Below, in pieces: positions 53,661 to 62,138 of a stretch of 64,000 nt of DNA (position 1 is the stretch's first letter; each line of letters begins with the position of its first letter). A program made the position numbers and the translations under genes. The DNA comes from Acinetobacter sp. XS-4. Lineage in GTDB: Bacteria; Pseudomonadota; Gammaproteobacteria; Pseudomonadales; Moraxellaceae. The notes below the pieces were generated by a model. The model saw only the letters and a program-made list of their open reading frames with translations. It made no database searches and was not told the DNA's origin. The stretch lies in NCBI RefSeq assembly GCF_023920705.1, contig NZ_CP094657.1:868001-932000 (forward strand), read 5' to 3'.

Positions 53661-53662
53661 AT
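53498..53662 (-). CDS. Small phage-like hypothetical ORF, doubtful
   Basis: A 54-residue basic frame on the minus strand from ATG 53662 (open to a TTG at 53689), ending VSPFRPTATKGRRTGLH. Its Arg/Lys-rich end resembles small proteins I associate with phage or satellite ash-type regions, but I cannot verify that. It covers the inverted-repeat block, so the frame may be a by-product of a structured RNA rather than a gene. No good ribosome binding site is seen. Confidence 0.3.
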   Translation of the reverse strand: MCKANSFLLGVLPDIYRIMVAERKGVSRLAQDPAHPKVSPFRPTATKGRRTGLH

Positions 53663-53894
53663 TCTTAATTTCTTGGCAGCCTTTGCCAAAGTCTATATCG
53701 ACACAACTTAAACTTTTAAAGCAGTTTGATGGCCATTGGGCTTTTCAGGCTTTAATTCGTCACGACCAAAAAACTTGATCAACAATAAAACTTGAGATGT
53801 GCCACGCACAGTCTTTATGGGCTTTGCTATGCCTTTTTTTCTCCCAAAAAAGTATCTCGTTTATCTACAACAAGAATTTTATAACGGTAAAACT

Positions 53895-54449
53895 ATGCGA
53901 CATTCAGATCTTCCATTTCGTGCTTTAAGCGTGCTTCATACCTCTCGATATCTTTTTAATAAATATGGCTTTCATAAAGTCGGGGTAGACCGAATTATTG
54001 AATTGTCAAAAACGTCCAAAGCGACTTTTTATAATTATTTTCACTCGAAAGAACGTCTTATTGAAATGAGCTTAACTTTTCAAAAAGATGGACTTAAACA
54101 TGGGGTGATTTCGATTATCAATGTTCAAAAAGAATTAACGCTAATTGAAAAGCTCCGCAAAATTTACTTTTTACATACCGATTTAGACGGACTCTACCAT
54201 TTGCCTTTCAAAGCCATTCTTGAGATTTCAAAAACACATCCAAAGGCATATCAAGTGGTCGTTGAATATCGAAACTGGTTTATTAATGAAATCTATAATT
54301 TACTTTTAACAACCAATGCCAATGCCGCAAAACAAGATGCGTATATGTTCTTGTTTGTGATTGATGGGGCGATGGTTCAACTTTTAGACCCCAACAAACC
54401 AGATGAAAGGGAGAGATTACTAGATTATTTTCTGATCCAATTTAAATAG
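53895..54449 (+). CDS. TetR/AcrR-family transcriptional regulator
   Basis: A 184-residue dimeric repressor-type protein. The N-terminal helix-turn-helix reads SRYLFNKYGFHKVGVDRIIELSKTSKATFYNYFHSKERLIEMSL, shown here by its parts GFHKVGVDRII and SKATFYNYFHSK. The C-terminal ligand domain is helical. The frame is open back to a GTG at 53799, but ATG 53895 gives the usual short lead before the HTH. Its targets are unknown; the neighbouring nitroreductase and SDR genes are on the other strand and are plausible candidates. Confidence 0.82.
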   Translation: MRHSDLPFRALSVLHTSRYLFNKYGFHKVGVDRIIELSKTSKATFYNYFHSKERLIEMSLTFQKDGLKHGVISIINVQKELTLIEKLRKIYFLHTDLDGLYHLPFKAILEISKTHPKAYQVVVEYRNWFINEIYNLLLTTNANAAKQDAYMFLFVIDGAMVQLLDPNKPDERERLLDYFLIQFK

Positions 54450-54549
54450 AAGCTAAAGTCAGCTTTAAAATGAGTGCCAAATTAAAGGCTTCCAACGATT
54501 CATATTGAAAAAATAGAATTGCATGGAAGCCTAAAATCTGACTAAAAAC

Positions 54550-55155
54550 TTAGAATGTATTTTGAATAATGACGTCATCGTAAGGAAGTTTGCCCACACG
54601 TGGGTAAGGCTGAGAGGCTGACTTACCAACTGCAATCATTAAACACACCACATGATCTTCGGGTAAGTTAATGAGTTTCGCCATCGCATCAAAGTCAAAA
54701 CCATCCATAGGGCAACTGTCTAAACCATGCTCTTGAGCAAGAAGCATCAAAGTTTGAGCAAAAATTCCCGCACTACGCATCACTTCGTCACGTTGGGTTT
54801 GTGGGCGGTCACGGTAATATTGATCAATTGCACCGACCATAATATTTTGCACTTCTGGAGTCGCGCCATCCCACACGCGTTTAGCATCGGCTTCCCACGA
54901 GCTTACTTTTGCACATAACACAATGAGTAATGATGCCTCGGTAACTTGTGGCTGGTCCCATGCAATCGTGCGAATCTTTTGTCTAAGTTCAGCGTCTTCA
55001 ATCACAACAGGGCGCCAGTGTTGCAAGTTAAAAGCACTTGGTGCATTTGCTAAAACTTCTTGTAATAACTGTTTTTTGTTATCTTCAGAGATTTGAAAAG
55101 CAGGGTCAAAGCGTTTAACTGCACGGCGGTTACGGATGGCATCAATAACATTCAT
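54550..55155 (-). CDS. Nitroreductase family protein
   Basis: A 201-residue flavin (FMN) oxidoreductase of the cytosol that reduces nitro groups, quinones or similar compounds with NAD(P)H. Family blocks are the start IRNRRAVKRFDP with the FMN-phosphate-binding arginines, APSAFNLQHWRPVVIED, and the C-terminal GLDSCPMDGFD followed by VVCLMIAVGK. It shares orientation with the SDR gene 33 bp upstream of it, so the two probably form an operon. Confidence 0.88.
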   Translation of the reverse strand: MNVIDAIRNRRAVKRFDPAFQISEDNKKQLLQEVLANAPSAFNLQHWRPVVIEDAELRQKIRTIAWDQPQVTEASLLIVLCAKVSSWEADAKRVWDGATPEVQNIMVGAIDQYYRDRPQTQRDEVMRSAGIFAQTLMLLAQEHGLDSCPMDGFDFDAMAKLINLPEDHVVCLMIAVGKSASQPYPRVGKLPYDDVIIQNTF

Positions 55156-55188
55156 AAGATTTTCCTACTTGAGAATTGGGTAGCAGTA

Positions 55189-55974
55189 TTAGTTAGTTTT
55201 ATAACGTTGGGCTACTTCAGCCGAAGAAAAGTTTGGTAGTAATGTGATACGTGATTTTTCAAAATTATTCCATTGATTTTCGTCTTTCAGCACAGGAATT
55301 GTGATCGTTTCTTTATGGTCAAAACCAATCAGCGCCGCATCGACCAAATCATTGACATCCATTAATGGTGGAAGTTGGCTTAAGTCGATGCCTGAGCGTT
55401 CCCAAATTTCGGTTTTGGTTGCAGATGGCAATACGGCTTGAACATGCACGCCATGATCTTTTAACTCTAAATTTAAGCCTTGGCTAAAAAATTGGATGAA
55501 AGATTTACTTGCGCCATAAATGGTCGAACCAAATTCAGGAGCTAATCCAAGCACAGATCCTAAATTAATAATAGCGCCTTTACCTTTGCGTATTAAGGGT
55601 TGTGAAATTGCATGAGATAACCGAACCACCGCAGTCATATTTAAAGTCAGAAGTTTTTCAATCTCATTACGATCTTGAGTCAAAAAGTTTCCATTAAGTG
55701 CAATCCCAGCGTTATTGACCAAGATTTCAATATCAGCATCGTTTTTGAGTACATCTTCAATTTTACTGATGTCTTGGTCTTTTGATAGATCGGCTTGAAT
55801 GAATTCAACCTGTACACCGTATTTTTCTTGAAGGTCTTTTGAGATTTTATCTAAGCGGTTGGTGTTTCGTGCAACCAAGATTAAGTTATGGCCACGTTGA
55901 GCAAATCGGTCTGCATAGACAGAACCAATTCCTGACGAAGCTCCTGTAATAAGTACTTTTGATTGAGCTGACAT
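55189..55974 (-). CDS. Short-chain dehydrogenase/reductase
   Basis: A 261-residue NAD(P)-dependent oxidoreductase. The cofactor motif LITGASSGIGSVYA starts near residue 9, ILVNNAGIALNG is the structural motif, and the active-site Ser and YGASK with catalytic Tyr/Lys follow (NLGSVLGLAPEFGSTIYGASK region). Substrate is unknown. The frame is open to an ATG at 56028, but GGAG stands 7 bases before ATG 55974. It is divergent from a TetR gene that probably represses it, and followed by the nitroreductase gene. Confidence 0.88.
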   Translation of the reverse strand: MSAQSKVLITGASSGIGSVYADRFAQRGHNLILVARNTNRLDKISKDLQEKYGVQVEFIQADLSKDQDISKIEDVLKNDADIEILVNNAGIALNGNFLTQDRNEIEKLLTLNMTAVVRLSHAISQPLIRKGKGAIINLGSVLGLAPEFGSTIYGASKSFIQFFSQGLNLELKDHGVHVQAVLPSATKTEIWERSGIDLSQLPPLMDVNDLVDAALIGFDHKETITIPVLKDENQWNNFEKSRITLLPNFSSAEVAQRYKTN

Positions 55975-56042
55975 GTGATGTCTCCACGCTTTGATTTTTA
56001 GATGATGACTATAATCTAAAATATGCAAGTTTTGATGTCAAC

Positions 56043-56063
56043 CATAATCAATGTATAATTATG
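56043..56063. promoter_or_regulatory. Possible TetR operator between SDR and TetR genes
   Basis: CATAAT and ATTATG form an inverted repeat with a 9-base spacer in the 123-bp divergent region, a usual place for a TetR-family operator. Confidence 0.35.
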
Positions 56064-56097
56064 AACAGTAGGGTGAATAAAAAGTGAGTAGGCCACC

Positions 56098-56664
56098 ATG
56101 AAAGTCAGTAAAACTCAGGTAAAAGAAAACCGAGAAAAAATTGTTGAAAAGGCGACTCAACTCTTTCGTAACAAAGGCTATGACGGAGTTGGCATTGCCG
56201 AGTTAATGTCTAGCGCGGGCTTTACTCACGGCGGCTTTTATAAACATTTCACTTCGAAGACCGACCTTGTCTCAATTACTGTCAAACATGGACTTGAGCA
56301 GGTTTTAAAAAGAATAGAAGGTTTAAACTTAACTCAATTTATTCAGCTTTATGTGTCCCGCACTCATCGAGACAACCGAGATTTGGGGTGTACCTTAACA
56401 GCGTTATCTTGTGATGCTGCAAGACAGCCAGACGAAGTAAAAGTTGAATTTGAAGAGGGCGTTGAGCAACTTATTCAGTTCATTATGAACGAACGAGCAA
56501 AACAGGTTTCTTTGGAAGCGCCAGAGTTGAGAAAGCAAGCTATTAATATTCTTGCTCAATCTGTAGGGGCAATTGCCTTGTCTCGCGCATGCCCAGACCA
56601 ATCAAACCTTAGCGATGAAATATTGGAAAGCTGTAAAGAAAGCCTTTTAAAGTTAGCCGATTAA
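56098..56664 (+). CDS. TetR/AcrR-family transcriptional regulator
   Basis: A 188-residue regulator with an N-terminal HTH (KATQLFRNKGYDGVGIAELM and THGGFYKHFTSKTDL) and a C-terminal domain containing GCTLTALSCDAARQPDEVK, typical of the TetR_C subgroup found next to oxidoreductases. The gene is divergent from the SDR-nitroreductase pair and most likely represses it and itself. Its last four bases overlap the end of the convergent glycerate kinase gene. Confidence 0.88.
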   Translation: MKVSKTQVKENREKIVEKATQLFRNKGYDGVGIAELMSSAGFTHGGFYKHFTSKTDLVSITVKHGLEQVLKRIEGLNLTQFIQLYVSRTHRDNRDLGCTLTALSCDAARQPDEVKVEFEEGVEQLIQFIMNERAKQVSLEAPELRKQAINILAQSVGAIALSRACPDQSNLSDEILESCKESLLKLAD

Positions 56665-57818
56665 ACTTTTTTATCTCTCAAACTGGTTTGGCTAAATTGA
56701 ATTAACCTCGCAATATCGACTGTTCTTTCATAAATAAGTTCTGCTGCATGTTCGCAGGCTTGTTCTAATGTGATGGGACCATTAGTTAGCGAAAAAGCAG
56801 CCGTAACGCCGTGTTCATAAAGCGCTTGGTAGCCTTCGCCTAATGTTCCTGCAACAACAATGACAGGAACATTGTGTGTTTTGGCAATTTGACTCACCCC
56901 AAAAACTGTTTTGCCACTTAAGGTTTGTTGGTCAAATTTACCTTCGCCTGTAATGACCCAGTCCGCCTTAGAAATTTTATGGGCAAGCTGATTGAGTTCA
57001 GCCACAACTTCAACTCCAGCTTTAAACTCCGCATTTAAATAACTTTTGGCTGCAAAACCTAAACCTCCCGCAGCACCAGAACCTGCTTCATCTCGTTTGT
57101 CGAAATCTAAAAGCTCAGCAGAGACATTGGCAAAATGGGCAAGAGCTTGGTCAAGTAACTCTATCTGAGCAGGTGAGGCACCCTTTTGTGGACCAAAAAT
57201 ATGAGATGCACCGTTTGGGCCACAAAGTGGATTGGTCACATCGGCAGCCAGTAAAAAACGAGTTTGCTGAATACGTGGGTCGAAATGTGTTAAATCAATT
57301 TTTGATAGGTTTTTAAGCGCGAGGCCACCTGCGGGTAAAACGTTGTGGTTAGCGTCGAGCAAAACTGCGCCCAAAGCACTGAGTAGTCCTGTGCCGCCAT
57401 CATTGGTTGCACTACCACCCACAGTTAAAATAATGTTTTTTGCACCTGCGTCTAAAGCATCTAAAATGAGCTGGCCTGTGCCAAAAGTTGTGCTCTGGCA
57501 GGCATCACGCTCAGACGGTGGAACTAACTGTATGCCGCTCGCTTGAGCCATTTCAATGATGGCTATTTTTTGTTTTTCTAACCATCCCCATTTTGCTTGA
57601 ACAGACTGACCTAATGGCCCTATTACGGTTTTTTCACGCCATTCACCTTCACAGACCTCTAACACAGCTTCTATGGTTCCTTCGCCACCGTCTGCCATTG
57701 GACATAACTGTGTTTCAGCATCTGGAAAAACCTCTTGCCATCCTTTGGCAATGGCTTGAGCGACGCCCAAAGCCGATAGGCTGTCTTTAAAAGAGTCTGG
57801 CGCAATCACAACCTTCAT
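56661..57818 (-). CDS. Glycerate kinase (GarK/GlxK family)
   Basis: Phosphorylates D-glycerate to 2-phosphoglycerate with ATP, linking glyoxylate, glucarate or serine breakdown to glycolysis. The 385-residue protein has the family start MKVVIAPDSFKDSLSA, CPMADGGEGTIEA, VGGSATNDGGTGLLSALGA, GSGAAGGLGFA and WVITGEGKFDQQTLSGK. The frame extends to 57845, but ATG 57818 is the conserved start. No hydroxypyruvate reductase or aldolase gene is adjacent. It is convergent with the TetR gene, overlapping it by four bases. Confidence 0.92.
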   Translation of the reverse strand: MKVVIAPDSFKDSLSALGVAQAIAKGWQEVFPDAETQLCPMADGGEGTIEAVLEVCEGEWREKTVIGPLGQSVQAKWGWLEKQKIAIIEMAQASGIQLVPPSERDACQSTTFGTGQLILDALDAGAKNIILTVGGSATNDGGTGLLSALGAVLLDANHNVLPAGGLALKNLSKIDLTHFDPRIQQTRFLLAADVTNPLCGPNGASHIFGPQKGASPAQIELLDQALAHFANVSAELLDFDKRDEAGSGAAGGLGFAAKSYLNAEFKAGVEVVAELNQLAHKISKADWVITGEGKFDQQTLSGKTVFGVSQIAKTHNVPVIVVAGTLGEGYQALYEHGVTAAFSLTNGPITLEQACEHAAELIYERTVDIARLIQFSQTSLRDKKV

Positions 57819-58216
57819 AAGTTCTCTAAATCTGTTTTTTTTCAATTAATTTATACTGCTTAAACTCATAAAAACCTACTTAAAATGACGTAAATTTCAG
57901 CTCATTACATCATTTCTATTTTTAAAAAATATAAAGTGAATTATGTTTTTATCTGTAAAAAACAGGTCATCATGTTTTTAAGATATTGTTATTATTTAAG
58001 TTAAATCATTTTTTGGTTTTGGCTGAATGATTGTAATTATAAAAAATATGGCACATATTATAACTAGCGTTGAGGCTGCCTCTAAATATCATGAGTAAGA
58101 TAAAAGTGGATTTTTACTTATTAAGATAAACAGCAAATAGTGTAGATATAACCATAATTAAGTTGTGAATTTATTGCACCTATAGAATGTGTAAAAAGAA
58201 ATAAGAGGATGACAAA
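57819..58216. other. AT-rich divergent region before the molybdoenzyme gene
   Basis: About 400 bp, AT-rich, no credible gene. It must contain promoters for the glycerate kinase gene and for the FdhF/YdeP-type gene. I see no clear operator. Confidence 0.4.
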
Positions 58217-60625
58217 GTGGATAATTCAGAAGAACAAAAGCATATTCAGGAAAATAACGGCTTTGCACGAATTGAACCCTATACTCATCCTGCGGGCGGA
58301 TGGGGAGCTCTACTCAGCGTTGCTCGAAACTTAAAGCGGCAAGATATTTTAAAAAAAGGTTCAATTACCTTACTCAATATTAACCAGCCTACAGGGTTCG
58401 ACTGTCCCGGTTGTGCATGGCCAGAAAAGAAAAATGCCCACGCGTTTAACTTCTGTGAAAACGGCGCAAAAGCGGTTGCATTTGAAGCAACCAGTAAAAC
58501 AGTGACTCCCGAATATTTTGCAGGCCACACATTAAGTTGGTTATCAGAACAAAGTGATTTCTTTCTAGAAGACTTAGGTCGCTTAACCGACCCAGTCCGC
58601 TACGATGCTGAAACAGATAAATATGTCGCAATTTCATGGGATGAAGCATTTCAGATTATTGCTAAGCATTTACATGCATTAGATCACCCAGACCAAGCTG
58701 CATTTTATACTTCAGGCCGTGCGAGTAACGAAGCGGCATTTTTATATCAATTGTTTGTGCGAAGTTTTGGAACAAATAACTTTCCAGACTGTTCGAACAT
58801 GTGCCATGAAACCACAAGCGTTGGGTTACTTGATTCGATTGGTTTAGGAAAGGGCACAGTCACCCTAGAAGACTTTGATTTAGCCGATGCAATTTTCAGT
58901 TTTGGGCATAACCCCGGAACCAATCACCCGCGTATGTTAGGTACTTTACGTGAAGTGTCTAAGCGGGGCGGTAATATTATTGCGATTAACCCCATTAAAG
59001 AGCGAGGCTTAGAGCGTTTCCAAGACCCACAAGCACCACTTGAAATGATGACCAACGGCAGTACCCCAATTAGTCGTTATTATTTCCAGCCTAAAATTGG
59101 TGGTGACTATGCACTCATGTTAGGAATTTTAAAGCACTTAAATGAGTGGGATAAAAAGGCGCTTACTTCAGGTAAACCAAGTGTTTTTGACCGAAATTTT
59201 ATTGCGGTTAATACCATCGGTTTCGACGAGATGATTGCCGAAGTTGAAAAAACTGAGTGGAAAGATATTTATAAACACTCGGGCCTATCATCTGAACATT
59301 TAGAAAAACTCGCTAAACTCTTTTTAGAGTCTGAGCGCTCAATTTTCTGTTGGGGAATGGGAATTACCCAACATCGCCACGGAACATCCAACGTACACAT
59401 GTTGGCAAATTTATTGTTGGCTCGTGGGCAAATTGGCAGACCTGGTGCAGGTCTATGTCCAGTTCGTGGACACAGTAATGTGCAAGGTGACCGAACTATG
59501 GGCATTAATGAGTTACCTAGCCCTAAATTACTCGACAACATTGACCGAGTGTTTGGAATTAAATCCCCTAGAAAAAATGGGCATGGTGTAGTCGAAACCA
59601 TTAAAGCGATGTATGAAAATGAAGTAAAAGTCTTTATTGGTTTAGGTGGCAACTTTGCAGTTGCGACACCAGATACGCCGTATACCCAAGAAGCGCTTAG
59701 AAAGTGTAATTTAACCGTTCATGTTGCAACCAAGTTAAACCGTAGTCATTTGGTTTGTGGTAAAGAGGCACTCATTTTGCCTTGTTTGGGCCGTACCGAA
59801 ATTGATGAGCAGCTGCATGGTCCACAAGCCATTTCAGTCGAAGATTCGATGAGTAATATTCATTTGTCGGCTGGGCGTAATACCCCAATTTCTGAAAATA
59901 TTTTATCTGAACCTGACATCGTGGCAAGAATGGCTGAAGCGGTGTTGCCAGATAGTAAGATCAAATGGAAATGGTACATTGAAAGTTATGATCGTATTCG
60001 TGACTCAATTGCTGAGGTCTTTGATGAGTTCCATGATTTTAATTTACGTGTCTATAATCCGGGTGGATTCCATCTAGAACATCCAGCTAATCAGCACATT
60101 TGGAACACAAAAAGTGGTAAAGCACAGTTTATGATTACACCACTGAGTGAAGTCTATGGCGATAAAGAAAATCAATATGCTGCCGCTTATACCGAGAGCA
60201 AAGTTTATACCTTAATGACCACTCGCTCTCATGACCAATACAACACTACGCTATATGGTCTTGACGACCGTTACCGTGGGGTATTTGGACAGCGCCGTGT
60301 GTTGTTTATGAACCAAGCTGATATTGATGAAGCTGGCTTTGAAGCAAATCAGTGGGTTGATATTGAAAGTGTTTTCTCAGATGGCGTGAAACGTATTGTG
60401 CATAGTTTCCGCATTGTGCCGTACAACATTCCACGTGGCAGTTTAGCTGCGTACTATCCAGAGACCAATCCTTTGGTGGCCTTAAGCAGTCATGATAAAT
60501 ACGCCAAGATTCCAGCTTCAAAAAGTGTTCCTGTGATTTTGCATGCTGGTGATGCACCTGCACACTTTAATTTGGCAACAGCAGTTGACCCTGAAGATGC
60601 CGATAAGAAAGTAAGCAGCCTTTAA
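58217..60625 (+). CDS. FdhF/YdeP-family molybdopterin oxidoreductase
   Basis: An 802-residue molybdenum bis-MGD enzyme of the formate dehydrogenase-like YdeP group. Near residue 60 is GFDCPGCAWPE, the group's reduced cysteine motif. The central part has YTSGRASNEAAFLYQLFVR, MCHETTSVGL, FGHNPGTNHPRML and GLCPVRGHSNVQGDR, and the C-terminal cofactor domain has TTRSHDQYNT. No signal peptide is seen, so it is probably cytosolic. Substrate is not known; YdeP in E. coli is linked to acid resistance. GTG 58217 is the start, with GAGG about 8 bases upstream. fdhD follows 78 bp later on the same strand. Confidence 0.9.
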   Translation: MDNSEEQKHIQENNGFARIEPYTHPAGGWGALLSVARNLKRQDILKKGSITLLNINQPTGFDCPGCAWPEKKNAHAFNFCENGAKAVAFEATSKTVTPEYFAGHTLSWLSEQSDFFLEDLGRLTDPVRYDAETDKYVAISWDEAFQIIAKHLHALDHPDQAAFYTSGRASNEAAFLYQLFVRSFGTNNFPDCSNMCHETTSVGLLDSIGLGKGTVTLEDFDLADAIFSFGHNPGTNHPRMLGTLREVSKRGGNIIAINPIKERGLERFQDPQAPLEMMTNGSTPISRYYFQPKIGGDYALMLGILKHLNEWDKKALTSGKPSVFDRNFIAVNTIGFDEMIAEVEKTEWKDIYKHSGLSSEHLEKLAKLFLESERSIFCWGMGITQHRHGTSNVHMLANLLLARGQIGRPGAGLCPVRGHSNVQGDRTMGINELPSPKLLDNIDRVFGIKSPRKNGHGVVETIKAMYENEVKVFIGLGGNFAVATPDTPYTQEALRKCNLTVHVATKLNRSHLVCGKEALILPCLGRTEIDEQLHGPQAISVEDSMSNIHLSAGRNTPISENILSEPDIVARMAEAVLPDSKIKWKWYIESYDRIRDSIAEVFDEFHDFNLRVYNPGGFHLEHPANQHIWNTKSGKAQFMITPLSEVYGDKENQYAAAYTESKVYTLMTTRSHDQYNTTLYGLDDRYRGVFGQRRVLFMNQADIDEAGFEANQWVDIESVFSDGVKRIVHSFRIVPYNIPRGSLAAYYPETNPLVALSSHDKYAKIPASKSVPVILHAGDAPAHFNLATAVDPEDADKKVSSL

Positions 60626-60703
60626 ATTAACAGTGATATAAAAAATGTAATTCAAACAAATGGCGCTCTAAACAAGCGCCATTTCAAGATAAAGGAAATT
60701 ATT

Positions 60704-61489
60704 TTGACACCACATTCTTATGGGGTTGAAACATTACAAGTAAAGCGGTTTAAGAAAACCGAATCTGAAAGTGTTTTAGATAATATTGTTCAAGAACATC
60801 CGATTGCTTTGGTATATAACGGCATTTCTCATGCAGTGATGATGGCAACGCCTACCGATATTAATGTGTTTGCTAAAGGTTTTAGTCTGTCCGAAGGAAT
60901 TTTAACGAGCTTAAAAGAGTTGTATGCCATTGAGGTTCATGAAAGTGAACTGGGAATTGAAGTGAATATGACCATTTCATCTAGAGCATTTGCTGCGTTA
61001 AAAGAAAGGCGACGTATGTTGGTGGGTCGTACAGGCTGTGGTTTGTGTGGTATTGAAAGTTTGGAGCAGCTTCAGCTCGATATTCCTAAAATTACGATCG
61101 GGCCTTCCAAAGAATGGCTTGAACAAATTCCAATCGCGATTTCTCATTTAAAAGATCAACAGAAAATTACTGCCTTAACGGGTGGCGCTCATGCCGCTGC
61201 TTGGGTGGTTCAAGGCAAAATCATGGCTTTGTTTGAAGATGTTGGCCGTCATAATGCTTTAGATAAATTGTTAGGTTATTTAGCTCAAGAAAACTACGAC
61301 ACCAGTTCAGGTTTTGTTGTTATGACCAGTCGTGCAAGCTACGAATTAATCCGTAAATGTGCTCAGCTTAATATTGGTTTATTGGCTTCAATTTCTGCTC
61401 CAACCAGTATGGCCATTCGGCTCGCAAAAATATCTGGCCTAACTTTAGCAAGCTTTTGTCGTGGAGATGATTTCGTTTTATATACATAA
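60704..61489 (+). CDS. fdhD: Formate dehydrogenase accessory sulfurtransferase FdhD
   Basis: Transfers sulfur from a cysteine desulfurase to the molybdenum cofactor so that formate dehydrogenase-type enzymes become active. The 261-residue protein has LSEGILTS, the swivelling CxxC motif in GRTGCGLCGIES near residue 110, GGAHAAAWV, FEDVGRHNALDK and TSRASYELI. The start is TTG 60704, with AAGGA upstream. It sits directly after an FdhF/YdeP-type gene, its likely client. No other formate dehydrogenase subunits are in the window. Confidence 0.93.
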   Translation: MTPHSYGVETLQVKRFKKTESESVLDNIVQEHPIALVYNGISHAVMMATPTDINVFAKGFSLSEGILTSLKELYAIEVHESELGIEVNMTISSRAFAALKERRRMLVGRTGCGLCGIESLEQLQLDIPKITIGPSKEWLEQIPIAISHLKDQQKITALTGGAHAAAWVVQGKIMALFEDVGRHNALDKLLGYLAQENYDTSSGFVVMTSRASYELIRKCAQLNIGLLASISAPTSMAIRLAKISGLTLASFCRGDDFVLYT

Positions 61490-61639
61490 AGGTCATGCAT
61501 TTAAATATTGATAAGAGCAGTTCAAATGCTAAGAATGATCAAACATAATGGAAATATACATTTCTATTTTGCCTAATTTTAAGTTAAGTACGAACTTTAT
61601 ACTTTATGATCAGACTTATATCGTTCAGAGTATGTCCCA

Positions 61640-62032
61640 GTGGCTTGGTTACAGTCCTTAAAAGATTGGGCAAAACGTCTAAAAAAACAAATTATTATGC
61701 TTTGGTTTGCATCGAAGCATCCTCAAATGCCGATATTGCCTAAAATTTTGGCAGTGATTGCTGTTGCCTATGCTTTTAGTCCGATCGATTTAATTCCAGA
61801 TTTTATTCCTATTTTAGGTTTTGTCGATGACGCTTTAATTTTGCCCATTCTTATTTGGTTAGCTGTTCGCTTTACGCCTAAACAAGTCATTTTAGATGCA
61901 GAACAACAAGCTGATGAATGGCTAGAGCAGCAGGAGCGACGACCTCAAAATTATTTGGTCGCTGTATTGATTATTTTAGTTTGGATAACGCTAGCGGTAA
62001 TGGCCTATTTCTATTTTGGCGGCGGTTTATAA
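61640..62032 (+). CDS. DUF1232 (YkvA-type) small membrane protein
   Basis: A 130-residue protein with the DUF1232 signature AYAFSPIDLIPDFIPILGFVDDALIL in the first half (shown in parts: SPIDLIPDFIP and GFVDDA), flanked by an amphipathic start and a C-terminal membrane helix (YLVAVLIILVWITLAVMAYFYF region). The role of the family is unknown. GTG 61640 is the only suitable start for this frame. It lies about 100 bp upstream of pdxB on the same strand. Confidence 0.8.
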   Translation: MAWLQSLKDWAKRLKKQIIMLWFASKHPQMPILPKILAVIAVAYAFSPIDLIPDFIPILGFVDDALILPILIWLAVRFTPKQVILDAEQQADEWLEQQERRPQNYLVAVLIILVWITLAVMAYFYFGGGL

Positions 62033-62138
62033 GCCTTAAAAGTACAAGATATAGAATCGTGAATTTAAAGGCATTAACATTGTGCTTTGCTACAACTCAA
62101 AGGATAATAACGTTTTTATAAGCTATGAGTTGCAGATA

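Larger units (their letters stand above)
53035..53894. other. 860-bp region after RADAR without a clear gene
   Basis: The left part (53035-53390) is AT-rich and holds only a 38-codon open frame at 53108-53224 without a proper start. The right part (53400-53660) is richer in G and C and filled with inverted repeats, described separately. Reading frame for the next regulator is open upstream to a GTG at 53799, but its start is placed at 53895. Confidence 0.6.
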
